Assembly (NCBI GenBank): GCA_003132105.1 | Contig: PKWS01000398.1 | Span: 1 to 14,340, forward strand | Direction: 5' to 3' | DNA: 14,340 nt | DNA from: Desulfosporosinus sp. | Lineage (GTDB): Bacteria; Bacillota; Desulfitobacteriia; Desulfitobacteriales; Desulfitobacteriaceae | Shown: one piece after another, positions 1-6,112 of the stretch | Layout of the letters: the number at the start of each line of letters is the position of its first letter | Numbering within the stretch: position 1 is the first letter of the stretch | Program-made: the position numbers and the translations under genes | The notes under the pieces: model-generated | Database searches by the model: none | Told to the model about the DNA's origin: nothing | Seen by the model: the letters and a program-made list of their open reading frames with translations, nothing else

Positions 1-404
1 AACATCATACCCTGATCTCCGGCTCCGATCGCTTCAATATCACTATCGGTCATTTCGCCAGTTTTCGCTTCTAAAGCCCTATTAACACCCAACGCGATAT
101 CAGCGGATTGTTCACCAATCGAGGTTAACACTGCGCAGGTATCAGCATCAAAGCCATATTTGGCCCGAGTATAACCCACTGAACGAATCGTCTCCCTGAC
201 AACATGAGGAATATCCACATAACACGAAGTCGTGATCTCACCGCTGACAAGGACCAATCCTGTTGTTACGGTCGTTTCACAAGCCACTCGAGCATTAGGA
301 TCTAACGCATAAATGGCATCCAATATGGCATCTGAAATTTGATCACAAATCTTATCAGGATGCCCTTCGGTCACAGACTCGGATGTAAATAATTTTCTAA
401 CCAT
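1..404 (-). CDS. metK: S-adenosylmethionine synthetase, N-terminal part (runs off left edge)
   Basis: MetK makes S-adenosylmethionine from methionine and ATP in the cytoplasm. The 134 visible codons, translated by hand on the minus strand, begin MVRKLFTSESVTEGHPDK and contain the GHPDK motif at residues 14-18 (His15 is the family's ATP/phosphate-contacting histidine) and the signature GAGDQG at 127-132. The C-terminal two thirds lie outside the window. The ATG is chosen because AAAGGAG stands just upstream and because the family starts here. It begins 5 bases after the coaBC stop, with its ribosome site inside the end of coaBC, so it is almost certainly co-transcribed and probably translationally coupled. 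There is no room for its own SAM riboswitch. The identification is very safe. Confidence 0.97.
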   Translation of the reverse strand, partial: MVRKLFTSESVTEGHPDKICDQISDAILDAIYALDPNARVACETTVTTGLVLVSGEITTSCYVDIPHVVRETIRSVGYTRAKYGFDADTCAVLTSIGEQSADIALGVNRALEAKTGEMTDSDIEAIGAGDQGMM

Positions 405-409
405 TTAGT

Positions 410-1618
410 TCACTCCTTTGTTTCTATACCGAGGAGCCTGGCAACCTCACTAACGAGATGTCGAGCAACCTCAAGTTTGCTCATCTTAGGGAAATCTATT
501 CTTCTTCCGTCAGGAAAGAGAAAACTGACAATGTTTGTTGGGCTACCAAAGGCGGCGCCGGGTTTAGTGATATCATTCGCTACTAGGAGATTGACGTTCT
601 TCGTTTGCATTTTATGTTGGGCGTTAGCCAAGAGATTCTCCGTCTCAGCTGCAAACCCAACAAGAATCTGGGATGTCTTCTTCCGCCCAAGTTCAGCTAA
701 AATATCCGGATTCGGGACCAACTCAAGTATACGGCTTGTCCCTGTTTTCTTAATCTTTTGTTCAGCCTCAACCGATGGGCGATAGTCCGCAACTGCTGCT
801 GCCTTAATGACAACATCCATTTCGGGGAAAAGCCCTAGGACTGCATCGTACATCTCCAAGGCAGTCTGCACTGATATCCGTGTCACTCCATGAGGAGTTG
901 GTAAATCCGTGGGTGCACTGACAAGGATGGTCTCTGCTCCGGCTTCTTGTAGCGCTTGAGCGATGGCATACCCCATCCGCCCAGAACTCCTGTTACCTAG
1001 ATAGCGAACTGGATCAAGCGGTTCTTGGGTTCCACCCGCAGTCACTAGGGCTTTTTTACCTTTTAACCAATCCGACCCAGTGAAAAACCGAGCCAAGGAT
1101 TCAACGATCTCCAACGGTTCACTCATTCGTCCGTCCCCATCTGTTCCACACGCTTGAAAGCCTGTGTCAGGGCCAACGACGTGGATCCCACGATCCTTGA
1201 GGAGTGCCAAATTGGCTTGTGTCGCAGGATGGTGATACATCGCATGATTCATAGCCGGTGCCACAAAAATCGGTGCGCGGGTAGCTAAAAGAACCGTCGA
1301 AAGAAAATCATCTGCCAACCCCATCGCCATCTTAGCCAATATATTGGCCGTAGCAGGAGCAACAATGACTGCATCAACATGCTCCGCCAAGGCTATATGC
1401 TCTATATTCCAAAGTTTAGGCTCGCCAAAAAGATCTAAATACACCGGGTTCGCCGAAAGACTTCGAAAGGTAAGTGGAGTGATAAATTCTGTTGCAGACT
1501 TCGTCATCGCGACGTGTACTTGTGCATGCAACTTACGTAAGCGCCTAACAACTTCCGCTGCTTTATAAGCTGCAATTCCGCCGGTAACTCCAACGAGAAT
1601 TTTTCTCTCTGTTAACAT
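410..1618 (-). CDS. coaBC: Bifunctional phosphopantothenoylcysteine decarboxylase / phosphopantothenate-cysteine ligase
   Basis: CoaBC carries out two consecutive steps of coenzyme A synthesis: it ligates cysteine to 4'-phosphopantothenate (CoaB) and decarboxylates the product to 4'-phosphopantetheine (CoaC, FMN-dependent). The 402-residue length is normal. The CoaC half (about 1-180) shows His74 in NIEH, the PAMN motif at 121-124 and Cys157 in FQACGTDGDGRM, matching the catalytic His, Asn and Cys of E. coli CoaBC. The CoaB half (about 188-400) shows TAGGTQEPLDPVR, NRSSG at 209-213 and the lysine-rich loop QKIKK at 287-291. The ATG shares its A with the rpoZ stop codon (TAATG), with only a modest GGAAG upstream, so translation probably depends on coupling to rpoZ. 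It is part of the yicC-to-metK operon. Confidence 0.97.
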   Translation of the reverse strand: MLTERKILVGVTGGIAAYKAAEVVRRLRKLHAQVHVAMTKSATEFITPLTFRSLSANPVYLDLFGEPKLWNIEHIALAEHVDAVIVAPATANILAKMAMGLADDFLSTVLLATRAPIFVAPAMNHAMYHHPATQANLALLKDRGIHVVGPDTGFQACGTDGDGRMSEPLEIVESLARFFTGSDWLKGKKALVTAGGTQEPLDPVRYLGNRSSGRMGYAIAQALQEAGAETILVSAPTDLPTPHGVTRISVQTALEMYDAVLGLFPEMDVVIKAAAVADYRPSVEAEQKIKKTGTSRILELVPNPDILAELGRKKTSQILVGFAAETENLLANAQHKMQTKNVNLLVANDITKPGAAFGSPTNIVSFLFPDGRRIDFPKMSKLEVARHLVSEVARLLGIETKE

Positions 1619-1824
1619 TACTCAATTTCTTCCGGGGTACATTCATAGGTGAACTTTGAGTGAGAAATCTCCTCTAATGAAATACTGACCGGCTTGATAC
1701 CCTTAGCTAAGCCCTCATGCTTTGCCTCTTCCATTATTGTACGGGCCCGCTTGGCAACCACGACGACCAACGTGTACTTGCTATCCACCTTATTCATTAA
1801 CAGATCAAGTGAAGGTTGTTTCAA
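1618..1824 (-). CDS. rpoZ: RNA polymerase omega subunit
   Basis: Omega is the small RNA polymerase subunit that binds the beta-prime C-terminus and helps assembly. The product is 68 residues from a TTG start (MKQPSLDLLMNKVDSKYTLV), with the conserved pattern VDSKYTLV followed by AKRAR, typical of the family near residues 13-28. The TTG at 1822-1824 is preferred over an upstream in-frame TTG (1848) because AAAGGGGGA lies at proper distance before it, while the upstream codon has no ribosome site and would overlap gmk. The gene starts one base after the gmk stop, and its TAA overlaps the coaBC ATG. Omega genes downstream of gmk are common in Firmicutes. Confidence 0.93.
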   Translation of the reverse strand: MKQPSLDLLMNKVDSKYTLVVVVAKRARTIMEEAKHEGLAKGIKPVSISLEEISHSKFTYECTPEEIE

Positions 1825-1825
1825 T

Positions 1826-2431
1826 TTAAAATCCCCCTTTAAAAACAAACGGTTTTCGTTTTACCCGGCATTTTTCCGCTACAAGAATACTCTTTAGTTT
1901 ATCAACGGCCACCGGAACTTCATCATTAATGACTACGTAATCATACTCACTCACATATCCTAGTTCCTGTACTGCCGTAGCTAAACGTTTCTGGATGACT
2001 TCCTCAGTCTCCGTTCCGCGTTTGTGAATACGTTCAGAGAGAACATCCATGGAAGGCGGAACAATAAAGGTAAATACACCTTGAGGAAACCGTTTTTTGA
2101 TTTGCAACGCCCCTTGAATTTCAATCTCTAAAATAACATCCAGTCCTTCTTGTAGCGCTTGCTCAACAGCAAATCGTGGTGTTCCATAATAATTATCACA
2201 AAACACGGCCCATTCCAACAATTCGTCACGTGCGAGCATCGCTTCAAATTCCTGCCGCGGACGAAAATAATAATGGACCCCTTCCACTTCACCCCGGCGA
2301 GGGCTTCGTGTCGTCGACGAGACAGAATATCTCAGGTTGGGCATTTTGCGCAGAAGTTCATCACAAATCGTCCCTTTGCCTGCCCCAGAAGGGCCAGATA
2401 AAACAATTAACAGTCCATAATTTTTTTCCAC
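1826..2431 (-). CDS. gmk: Guanylate kinase
   Basis: Guanylate kinase phosphorylates GMP to GDP with ATP, an essential step in GTP/dGTP supply and a node for (p)ppGpp control in Firmicutes. The 201-residue protein has the P-loop GPSGAGKGT at residues 13-21 and the GMP-binding segment STTRSPRRGEVEGVHYYF at about 39-56; the length is typical. The start is GTG at 2429-2431 with AGGGGTG upstream; the ATG a few codons inside is out of frame. It lies 9 bases after the remA stop and one base before rpoZ, within the yicC operon. All family hallmarks are present and nothing is odd. Confidence 0.97.
   Translation of the reverse strand: MEKNYGLLIVLSGPSGAGKGTICDELLRKMPNLRYSVSSTTRSPRRGEVEGVHYYFRPRQEFEAMLARDELLEWAVFCDNYYGTPRFAVEQALQEGLDVILEIEIQGALQIKKRFPQGVFTFIVPPSMDVLSERIHKRGTETEEVIQKRLATAVQELGYVSEYDYVVINDEVPVAVDKLKSILVAEKCRVKRKPFVFKGGF
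1832..1840 (-). promoter_or_regulatory. Ribosome binding site of rpoZ
   Basis: AAAGGGGGA, inside the last codons of gmk, lies 7 bases before the TTG at 1824. It decides the rpoZ start in favour of the 68-residue form. Confidence 0.7.
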
Positions 2432-2440
2432 TCTACACCC

Positions 2441-2716
2441 CTAGTCTACCGGATCTTCTATGTGTGTATTGGACTCTTTTGTGGAAAGACGATTAGCCAC
2501 TGTTTCAGGTTGGACAGCAGAAAGAATCACATGATGGCTATCACAGATAATCACAGCGCGTGTACGTCGACCATAAGTCGCATCAATGAGCATACCAGCA
2601 TCCCGTGCTTCTTGAATAATACGTTTGATCGGGGCGGATTCCGGGCTCACAATTGATATAATTCGATTCGCAGATACGATATTGCCAAACCCGATGTTAA
2701 TGAGCTTAATATCCAA
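2441..2716 (-). CDS. remA: RemA-type regulator (DUF370, extracellular matrix regulatory protein A)
   Basis: RemA is a small DNA-binding protein which in Bacillus subtilis activates biofilm matrix and osmoprotection genes; its role in this organism is inferred. The 91 residues open with DIKLINIGFGNIVSANRI and contain ATYGRRTRAVI in the middle, the conserved core of DUF370. The tail after ETVANRL (about 15 residues, acidic) is not conserved in my memory of the family. The start is TTG at 2714-2716, chosen because GGAGG stands 7 bases upstream and the protein start matches the family. Its place between yicC and gmk is the standard Firmicutes arrangement and supports the call. Confidence 0.92.
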   Translation of the reverse strand: MDIKLINIGFGNIVSANRIISIVSPESAPIKRIIQEARDAGMLIDATYGRRTRAVIICDSHHVILSAVQPETVANRLSTKESNTHIEDPVD

Positions 2717-2729
2717 GATGAATCCTCCA

Positions 2730-3608
2730 TTACTCTAGATTCTGGATTTGCTCGCGCACTTTTTCCAATTCACTTTTTACACTAACTACCTGTTGCCCAA
2801 TCTTTAAATCATTGGCTTTTGAACCAATGGTATTGATTTCTCGGTTCATTTCCTGAACTAAAAAATCAAGTCTGCGTCCCACCGAGTCGTTACTTCTCAG
2901 CGCATCGCGCCCTTGAGCTAAATGACTGTCAAAGCGAACCAACTCTTCCGTGATCGATGCGCGATCTGCAAAGTAAACTACTTCGTTCGCTAATCGAGTC
3001 GCATCCAATTCGACCTCGCCCAAGAGCGTCTGAATGCGGTCCTGCAAGCGTTCTTTATAATCTGTCACGACATAGGGTGCGCGCTGAGCAATCAGTTGGA
3101 GATACTCTGAAATGAGATCAAGCCTAAGGAGTAGATCGAACGTTAATTTTTCTCCTTCAATACGGCGCATTTGCCCGAAACTATCGGAGGCTATCCTAAG
3201 TGCCTCAGCGCACGCTCCCCACAAAGTATCAAGATCAATCTCAGGTTCCTCAACCGAAAGAACCTCTGGAAAACTGACTAAACGGTAAATATCCGTTTCA
3301 TACGCTGTATGTAGAGTTAAGGCGAGATCTTTCAATGTCTTATCATACGACAGTGCTAAATCATTGTCAACCTTCACCGATCTCTTTCGTTCTTCTGTTT
3401 CCGCCACATTAACATACACTTCAATCCGACCACGCTGGAACTTCCCTTGTAACGTTTTACGTATTCGTTCTTCAAAACCTGTTAAATGACGTGGTGTTTT
3501 CACTATGATCTCTAAAAACCGATGATTAACCGATTTCAGCTCGATAGAAAACTGATAACCGCTTCCGTTTGCTTCACCCCGCCCGAATCCCGTCATGCTA
3601 TTTGCCAT
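2730..3608 (-). CDS. yicC: YicC/YloC family endoribonuclease
   Basis: YicC family proteins are endoribonucleases; the E. coli member takes part in small-RNA turnover. The 292-residue protein matches the family length (about 290), with the N-terminal signature MTGFGR at residues 5-10, the segment ELKSVNHRFLE near 24-34 and the C-terminal signature EMNREINTIGSKAND at about 253-267, which carries the acidic residues thought to bind metal. The ATG at 3606-3608 has GGGAGG very close upstream (3 bases between GGAGG and ATG), a rather short spacing, but MANSMTGFGR fits the family start. It is the first gene of the operon to metK, with a promoter about 100 bases upstream. B. subtilis calls it yloC. 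Confidence 0.95.
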   Translation of the reverse strand: MANSMTGFGRGEANGSGYQFSIELKSVNHRFLEIIVKTPRHLTGFEERIRKTLQGKFQRGRIEVYVNVAETEERKRSVKVDNDLALSYDKTLKDLALTLHTAYETDIYRLVSFPEVLSVEEPEIDLDTLWGACAEALRIASDSFGQMRRIEGEKLTFDLLLRLDLISEYLQLIAQRAPYVVTDYKERLQDRIQTLLGEVELDATRLANEVVYFADRASITEELVRFDSHLAQGRDALRSNDSVGRRLDFLVQEMNREINTIGSKANDLKIGQQVVSVKSELEKVREQIQNLE

Positions 3609-3714
3609 TTGCCTCCCGATTTAACCCCGATCAACCGGGACTATTCACCCCTTCATAATTTATTACCAATACGTGCTAGTTTTTTGGCAACTTAAATTAA
3701 CAACTTCTCTCTGT

Positions 3715-3744
3715 ATTATACCAGAATGCAACTATTGATGACAG
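3715..3744 (-). promoter_or_regulatory. Extended -10 promoter for the yicC-remA-gmk-rpoZ-coaBC-metK operon
   Basis: On the minus strand a perfect TATAAT (3715-3720) is preceded by TGG, giving an extended -10 (TGNTATAAT). A -35-like CTGTCA (4 of 6 to TTGACA) lies 18 bases upstream at 3739-3744, inside the arm of the adjacent hairpin. Transcription would start near 3708 and leave a leader of about 100 bases before yicC. The leader holds a short CCCG/CGGG stem close to the ribosome site and no SAM-riboswitch signature that I recognise. Confidence 0.7.
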
Positions 3745-3775
3745 GCGCATCTTCCTAAAAAGATGCGCCTGTCAT
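3738..3775. terminator. Perfect 16-bp hairpin between dapL and yicC
   Basis: ATGACAGGCGCATCTT (3738-3753) is exactly the reverse complement of 3760-3775, with a 6-base loop. It lies 29 bases after the dapL stop. It is probably the dapL terminator or mRNA 3' end, but neither strand carries a clear T-run behind the stem, so intrinsic termination may be partial. Its distal arm overlaps the -35 of the yicC promoter. Confidence 0.55.
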
Positions 3776-3803
3776 TAAATACCTTGCGTTATCGAATTAC
3801 TCA

Positions 3804-4976
3804 TTAAAATTCAAAGTTCCCCAAGTTGTCCCGTATTCGCCTTAACGCTTCTCGGAGTCGTTCCGTATTAATGGTAAGCGAAATACGGAAGTAACCCTCA
3901 CCATATTCCCCATAGCCGTTGCCAGGGGTAAGTACTACACCGGTCTTATCTAAGACTAATTCACAGAAAGAAGTTGAGGAGAATCCCTTGGGTACTTTTG
4001 GCCAAACGTAAATCGTAGCCTTAGGCCTTTCCACGCTCCACCCTAAAGCAGTCAAACCTTCGATAACGATATCTTGTCGTTCCTGATATATCTTGCAATT
4101 TTCTTGGATTATGTCCTGACTCCCCAGAAGCCCTTCGATAGCAGCTTCTTGGATAGCCTGAAAAACTCCCGAGTCAATGTTCGATTTGATACGGCCAAGA
4201 GCTTCAATAATCCTTGCATTTCCTGCTGCCCAGCCGATTCTCCAACCCGTCATATTGTAGGTTTTGGACATTGAATGGAATTCAATCCCAACTTCCTTAG
4301 CCCCTGGAACCTCTAGAAAGCTCAAAGGCTTAAATCCCTTAAACGCGATTTCCGAGTAAGGACCATCATGGCAGATTATGATATCATATTTTTTAGCGAA
4401 GGCAATGACCTTCACATAGAAGCTTTCATCCGCAACCGCACTGGTAGGGTTATTAGGATAATTCAAGAACATAAGCTTTGCCTTCTGGGCAACATCTTCT
4501 GGGATCGTGTCTAAATCAGGCAAGAAGCCATTCTCTTCCTTGAGTGGCATTGTATAGGGAACGCCTCCTGCAAGTAAGGTCCCTACGCCATATACCGGAT
4601 AGCCAGGATCCGGGATCAAGGCAACATCGCCTGGGTTCAGATAACAAAGTGCAATATGGGCTATCCCTTCTTTAGATCCGATAAGTGTAACCACTTCTTT
4701 TTTCGGATCAAGGACGATATTAGACCGCCGTTTATACCACTCCGCTACCGCTTGGCGAAACTCCAACATTCCTACATAAGAAGGATAGCGATGATTTTCC
4801 GGATCATGCGCAGCTTTTACCAGCTCATCGATAATATGATTTGGAGTTGGAAGATCCGGATCTCCGATCCCCAGGCTAATGACATCTACCCCTTTTGCCT
4901 TGGCATTTGCAATCTTTTCGTCGATCCGCGCAAATAAATACGGGGGTAATGACTGTATCCGTTGTGCTTCTTCCAT
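3804..4976 (-). CDS. dapL: LL-diaminopimelate aminotransferase
   Basis: DapL is a PLP-dependent class I/II aminotransferase that converts tetrahydrodipicolinate directly to LL-2,6-diaminopimelate with glutamate as amino donor, bypassing the acyl intermediates. The 390 residues show LGIGDPDLPTP near 35-45, NYPNNPTSA at 172-180 and the PLP lysine Lys238 in HSMSKTYNMTGWRIGW; Asp204 in CHDGPYSEI would bind the PLP ring nitrogen. The assignment to DapL rather than a general aspartate aminotransferase rests on overall sequence character and on the dapF gene directly upstream, whose enzyme uses the DapL product. The ATG follows AAAGGAGG by 12 bases, a long spacing; the ribosome site overlaps the dapF stop, suggesting coupling. 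Confidence 0.93.
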   Translation of the reverse strand: MEEAQRIQSLPPYLFARIDEKIANAKAKGVDVISLGIGDPDLPTPNHIIDELVKAAHDPENHRYPSYVGMLEFRQAVAEWYKRRSNIVLDPKKEVVTLIGSKEGIAHIALCYLNPGDVALIPDPGYPVYGVGTLLAGGVPYTMPLKEENGFLPDLDTIPEDVAQKAKLMFLNYPNNPTSAVADESFYVKVIAFAKKYDIIICHDGPYSEIAFKGFKPLSFLEVPGAKEVGIEFHSMSKTYNMTGWRIGWAAGNARIIEALGRIKSNIDSGVFQAIQEAAIEGLLGSQDIIQENCKIYQERQDIVIEGLTALGWSVERPKATIYVWPKVPKGFSSTSFCELVLDKTGVVLTPGNGYGEYGEGYFRISLTINTERLREALRRIRDNLGNFEF

Positions 4977-4997
4977 AAATAAAAAAATCCTCCTTTA

Positions 4998-5837
4998 TTA
5001 CCTTATGTCCAACCATTCGCCCTTAAACACATACGTCGCGGGGCCGGTCATATAGACGTGATTGTCTAATCCCCATTCAATAAATAGATCTCCACCCGGC
5101 AGATGAACAGTCACTGCGCGTTCTGTTTTATGATTGAGCACCCCAGCAACAGCAGAAGCGCAAGCGCCTGTCCCGCAAGCCAGTGTCGGTCCAGCACCCC
5201 GTTCCCAGACTTTCATGGTCAAATCCTTCGGCGAATTGACCTCTATAAACTCGACATTGGTCTTACGTGGAAACAAAGAATGCTTCTCAATCGCCGGGCC
5301 AAGACGTTCAAAATCCAGCGTGGCGAAATCCTCTACAAAGATAACACAGTGCGGATTTCCCATGGAAACGGCAGTATATTGGAACGTTTCCCCTAACACT
5401 TCAAGAGTCTCTCCCACCACAGGTTCTCCTTGTCCTAAAACTGGAATGAGGTCTGCCCGCAAAATGGGCTCACCCATATCTACTCGCACCCCTTGAACCT
5501 GAGCCCCTTTAACAATTAAATGAATCGTCAAGACGCCAGCGAGAGTTTCCACACGCATTGGGTTATGCGTGACAATCCCCTGATCGTATACATATCTCGC
5601 GAAACATCGGATGCCATTACCGCACATTTCAGGTTCAGATCCGTCTGAATTAATGACACGCATCCGGGCATCTGCGACTTTCGAAGGCAGAATTAAGATT
5701 AATCCGTCCCCGCCTATACCAAAGTGCCGGTGGCAGAGCTTCTTGGCTAACTTCGGGTAATCCTGGTCCGCTCCAACAGAAAAATGGTCCAGGAAAATAA
5801 AATCATTTCCCAGACCATGCATTTTAATAAATTTCAT
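4998..5837 (-). CDS. dapF: Diaminopimelate epimerase
   Basis: DapF converts LL-diaminopimelate to meso-diaminopimelate, used for lysine and for peptidoglycan cross-linking. The 279-residue length is typical. It has the two catalytic cysteines of this cofactor-independent racemase: Cys72 in PEMCGNGIRC and Cys221 in LACGTGACAS, plus the N-terminal FIKMHGLGNDF and the GNPH motif at 160-163. The ATG has a long purine-rich site (AGGAGGGGGG) upstream. It is the first gene of a dapF-dapL unit with its own promoter and a structured leader of about 126 bases. With DapL it completes the aminotransferase route to meso-DAP. Confidence 0.97.
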   Translation of the reverse strand: MKFIKMHGLGNDFIFLDHFSVGADQDYPKLAKKLCHRHFGIGGDGLILILPSKVADARMRVINSDGSEPEMCGNGIRCFARYVYDQGIVTHNPMRVETLAGVLTIHLIVKGAQVQGVRVDMGEPILRADLIPVLGQGEPVVGETLEVLGETFQYTAVSMGNPHCVIFVEDFATLDFERLGPAIEKHSLFPRKTNVEFIEVNSPKDLTMKVWERGAGPTLACGTGACASAVAGVLNHKTERAVTVHLPGGDLFIEWGLDNHVYMTGPATYVFKGEWLDIR

Positions 5838-5875
5838 TGTGTACCCCCCTCCTGTAACTCCCTCCGATGACTCAG

Positions 5876-5917
5876 CGCCACTTATCTCTCACTTAAGAAG
5901 TGTGAGTGTTAGTGGCG
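5876..5917 (-). promoter_or_regulatory. Strong imperfect hairpin in the dapF leader
   Basis: CGCCACT (5876-5882) pairs with AGTGGCG (5911-5917), and inside it CTC and CACTT pair with GAG and AAGTG around a 3-base loop with one mismatch and a small internal loop. It stands between the predicted dapF transcription start and the ribosome site. No T-run follows on either strand, so it is more likely a leader structure than a terminator. It does not match the lysine riboswitch or a T-box as far as I can see. Confidence 0.45.
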
Positions 5918-5969
5918 GTTAGCCATCGAATAAAGAAAGCTTCCTATATCGTACGTATTATCTCTTAAA

Positions 5970-5998
5970 AGAATACTACGCTAAATGAAGTGGGTCAA
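5970..5998 (-). promoter_or_regulatory. Promoter for dapF-dapL
   Basis: On the minus strand TTGACC (5993-5998, 5 of 6 to the consensus -35) is followed after exactly 17 bases by TATTCT (5970-5975, 4 of 6 to TATAAT). Transcription would start near 5963, about 126 bases before the dapF ATG. Confidence 0.6.
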
Positions 5999-6051
5999 CC
6001 ATTTGAAGCAAGTATACACGATGATGAAAAGAGATATACATTATACTTTAG

Positions 6052-6107
6052 AAGGGGCACGATACATCGTGCCCCTTCCCGTCATGCAGCGTGCCCCTAC
6101 GTGCCCC
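6052..6107. repeat. GGGGCACG repeat cluster with an 11-bp hairpin (REP-like)
   Basis: AAGGGGCACGA (6052-6062) and its exact reverse complement (6067-6077) form a stem with a 4-base loop. Two more copies of CGTGCCCC follow at 6090-6097 and 6100-6107, so the 8-mer occurs four times (one inverted) within 56 bases. It lies directly after the ATPase stop (6113-6115), reading on the minus strand, and could end that transcript, but only a weak T-rich stretch follows. The form resembles dispersed REP-type palindromes; whether it recurs elsewhere in the genome cannot be seen here. Confidence 0.6.
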
Positions 6108-6112
6108 AACAC

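Noticed and set aside
477..785. 102-codon plus-strand open frame within coaBC
   Set aside because: Antisense to the CoaB domain, which is fully conserved; no supporting signals.
5838..6000. Lysine riboswitch or T-box upstream of dapF
   Set aside because: The leader is short and lacks the T-box GGGTGGNACCGCG motif and a recognisable lysine-box arrangement; only one strong hairpin is present.
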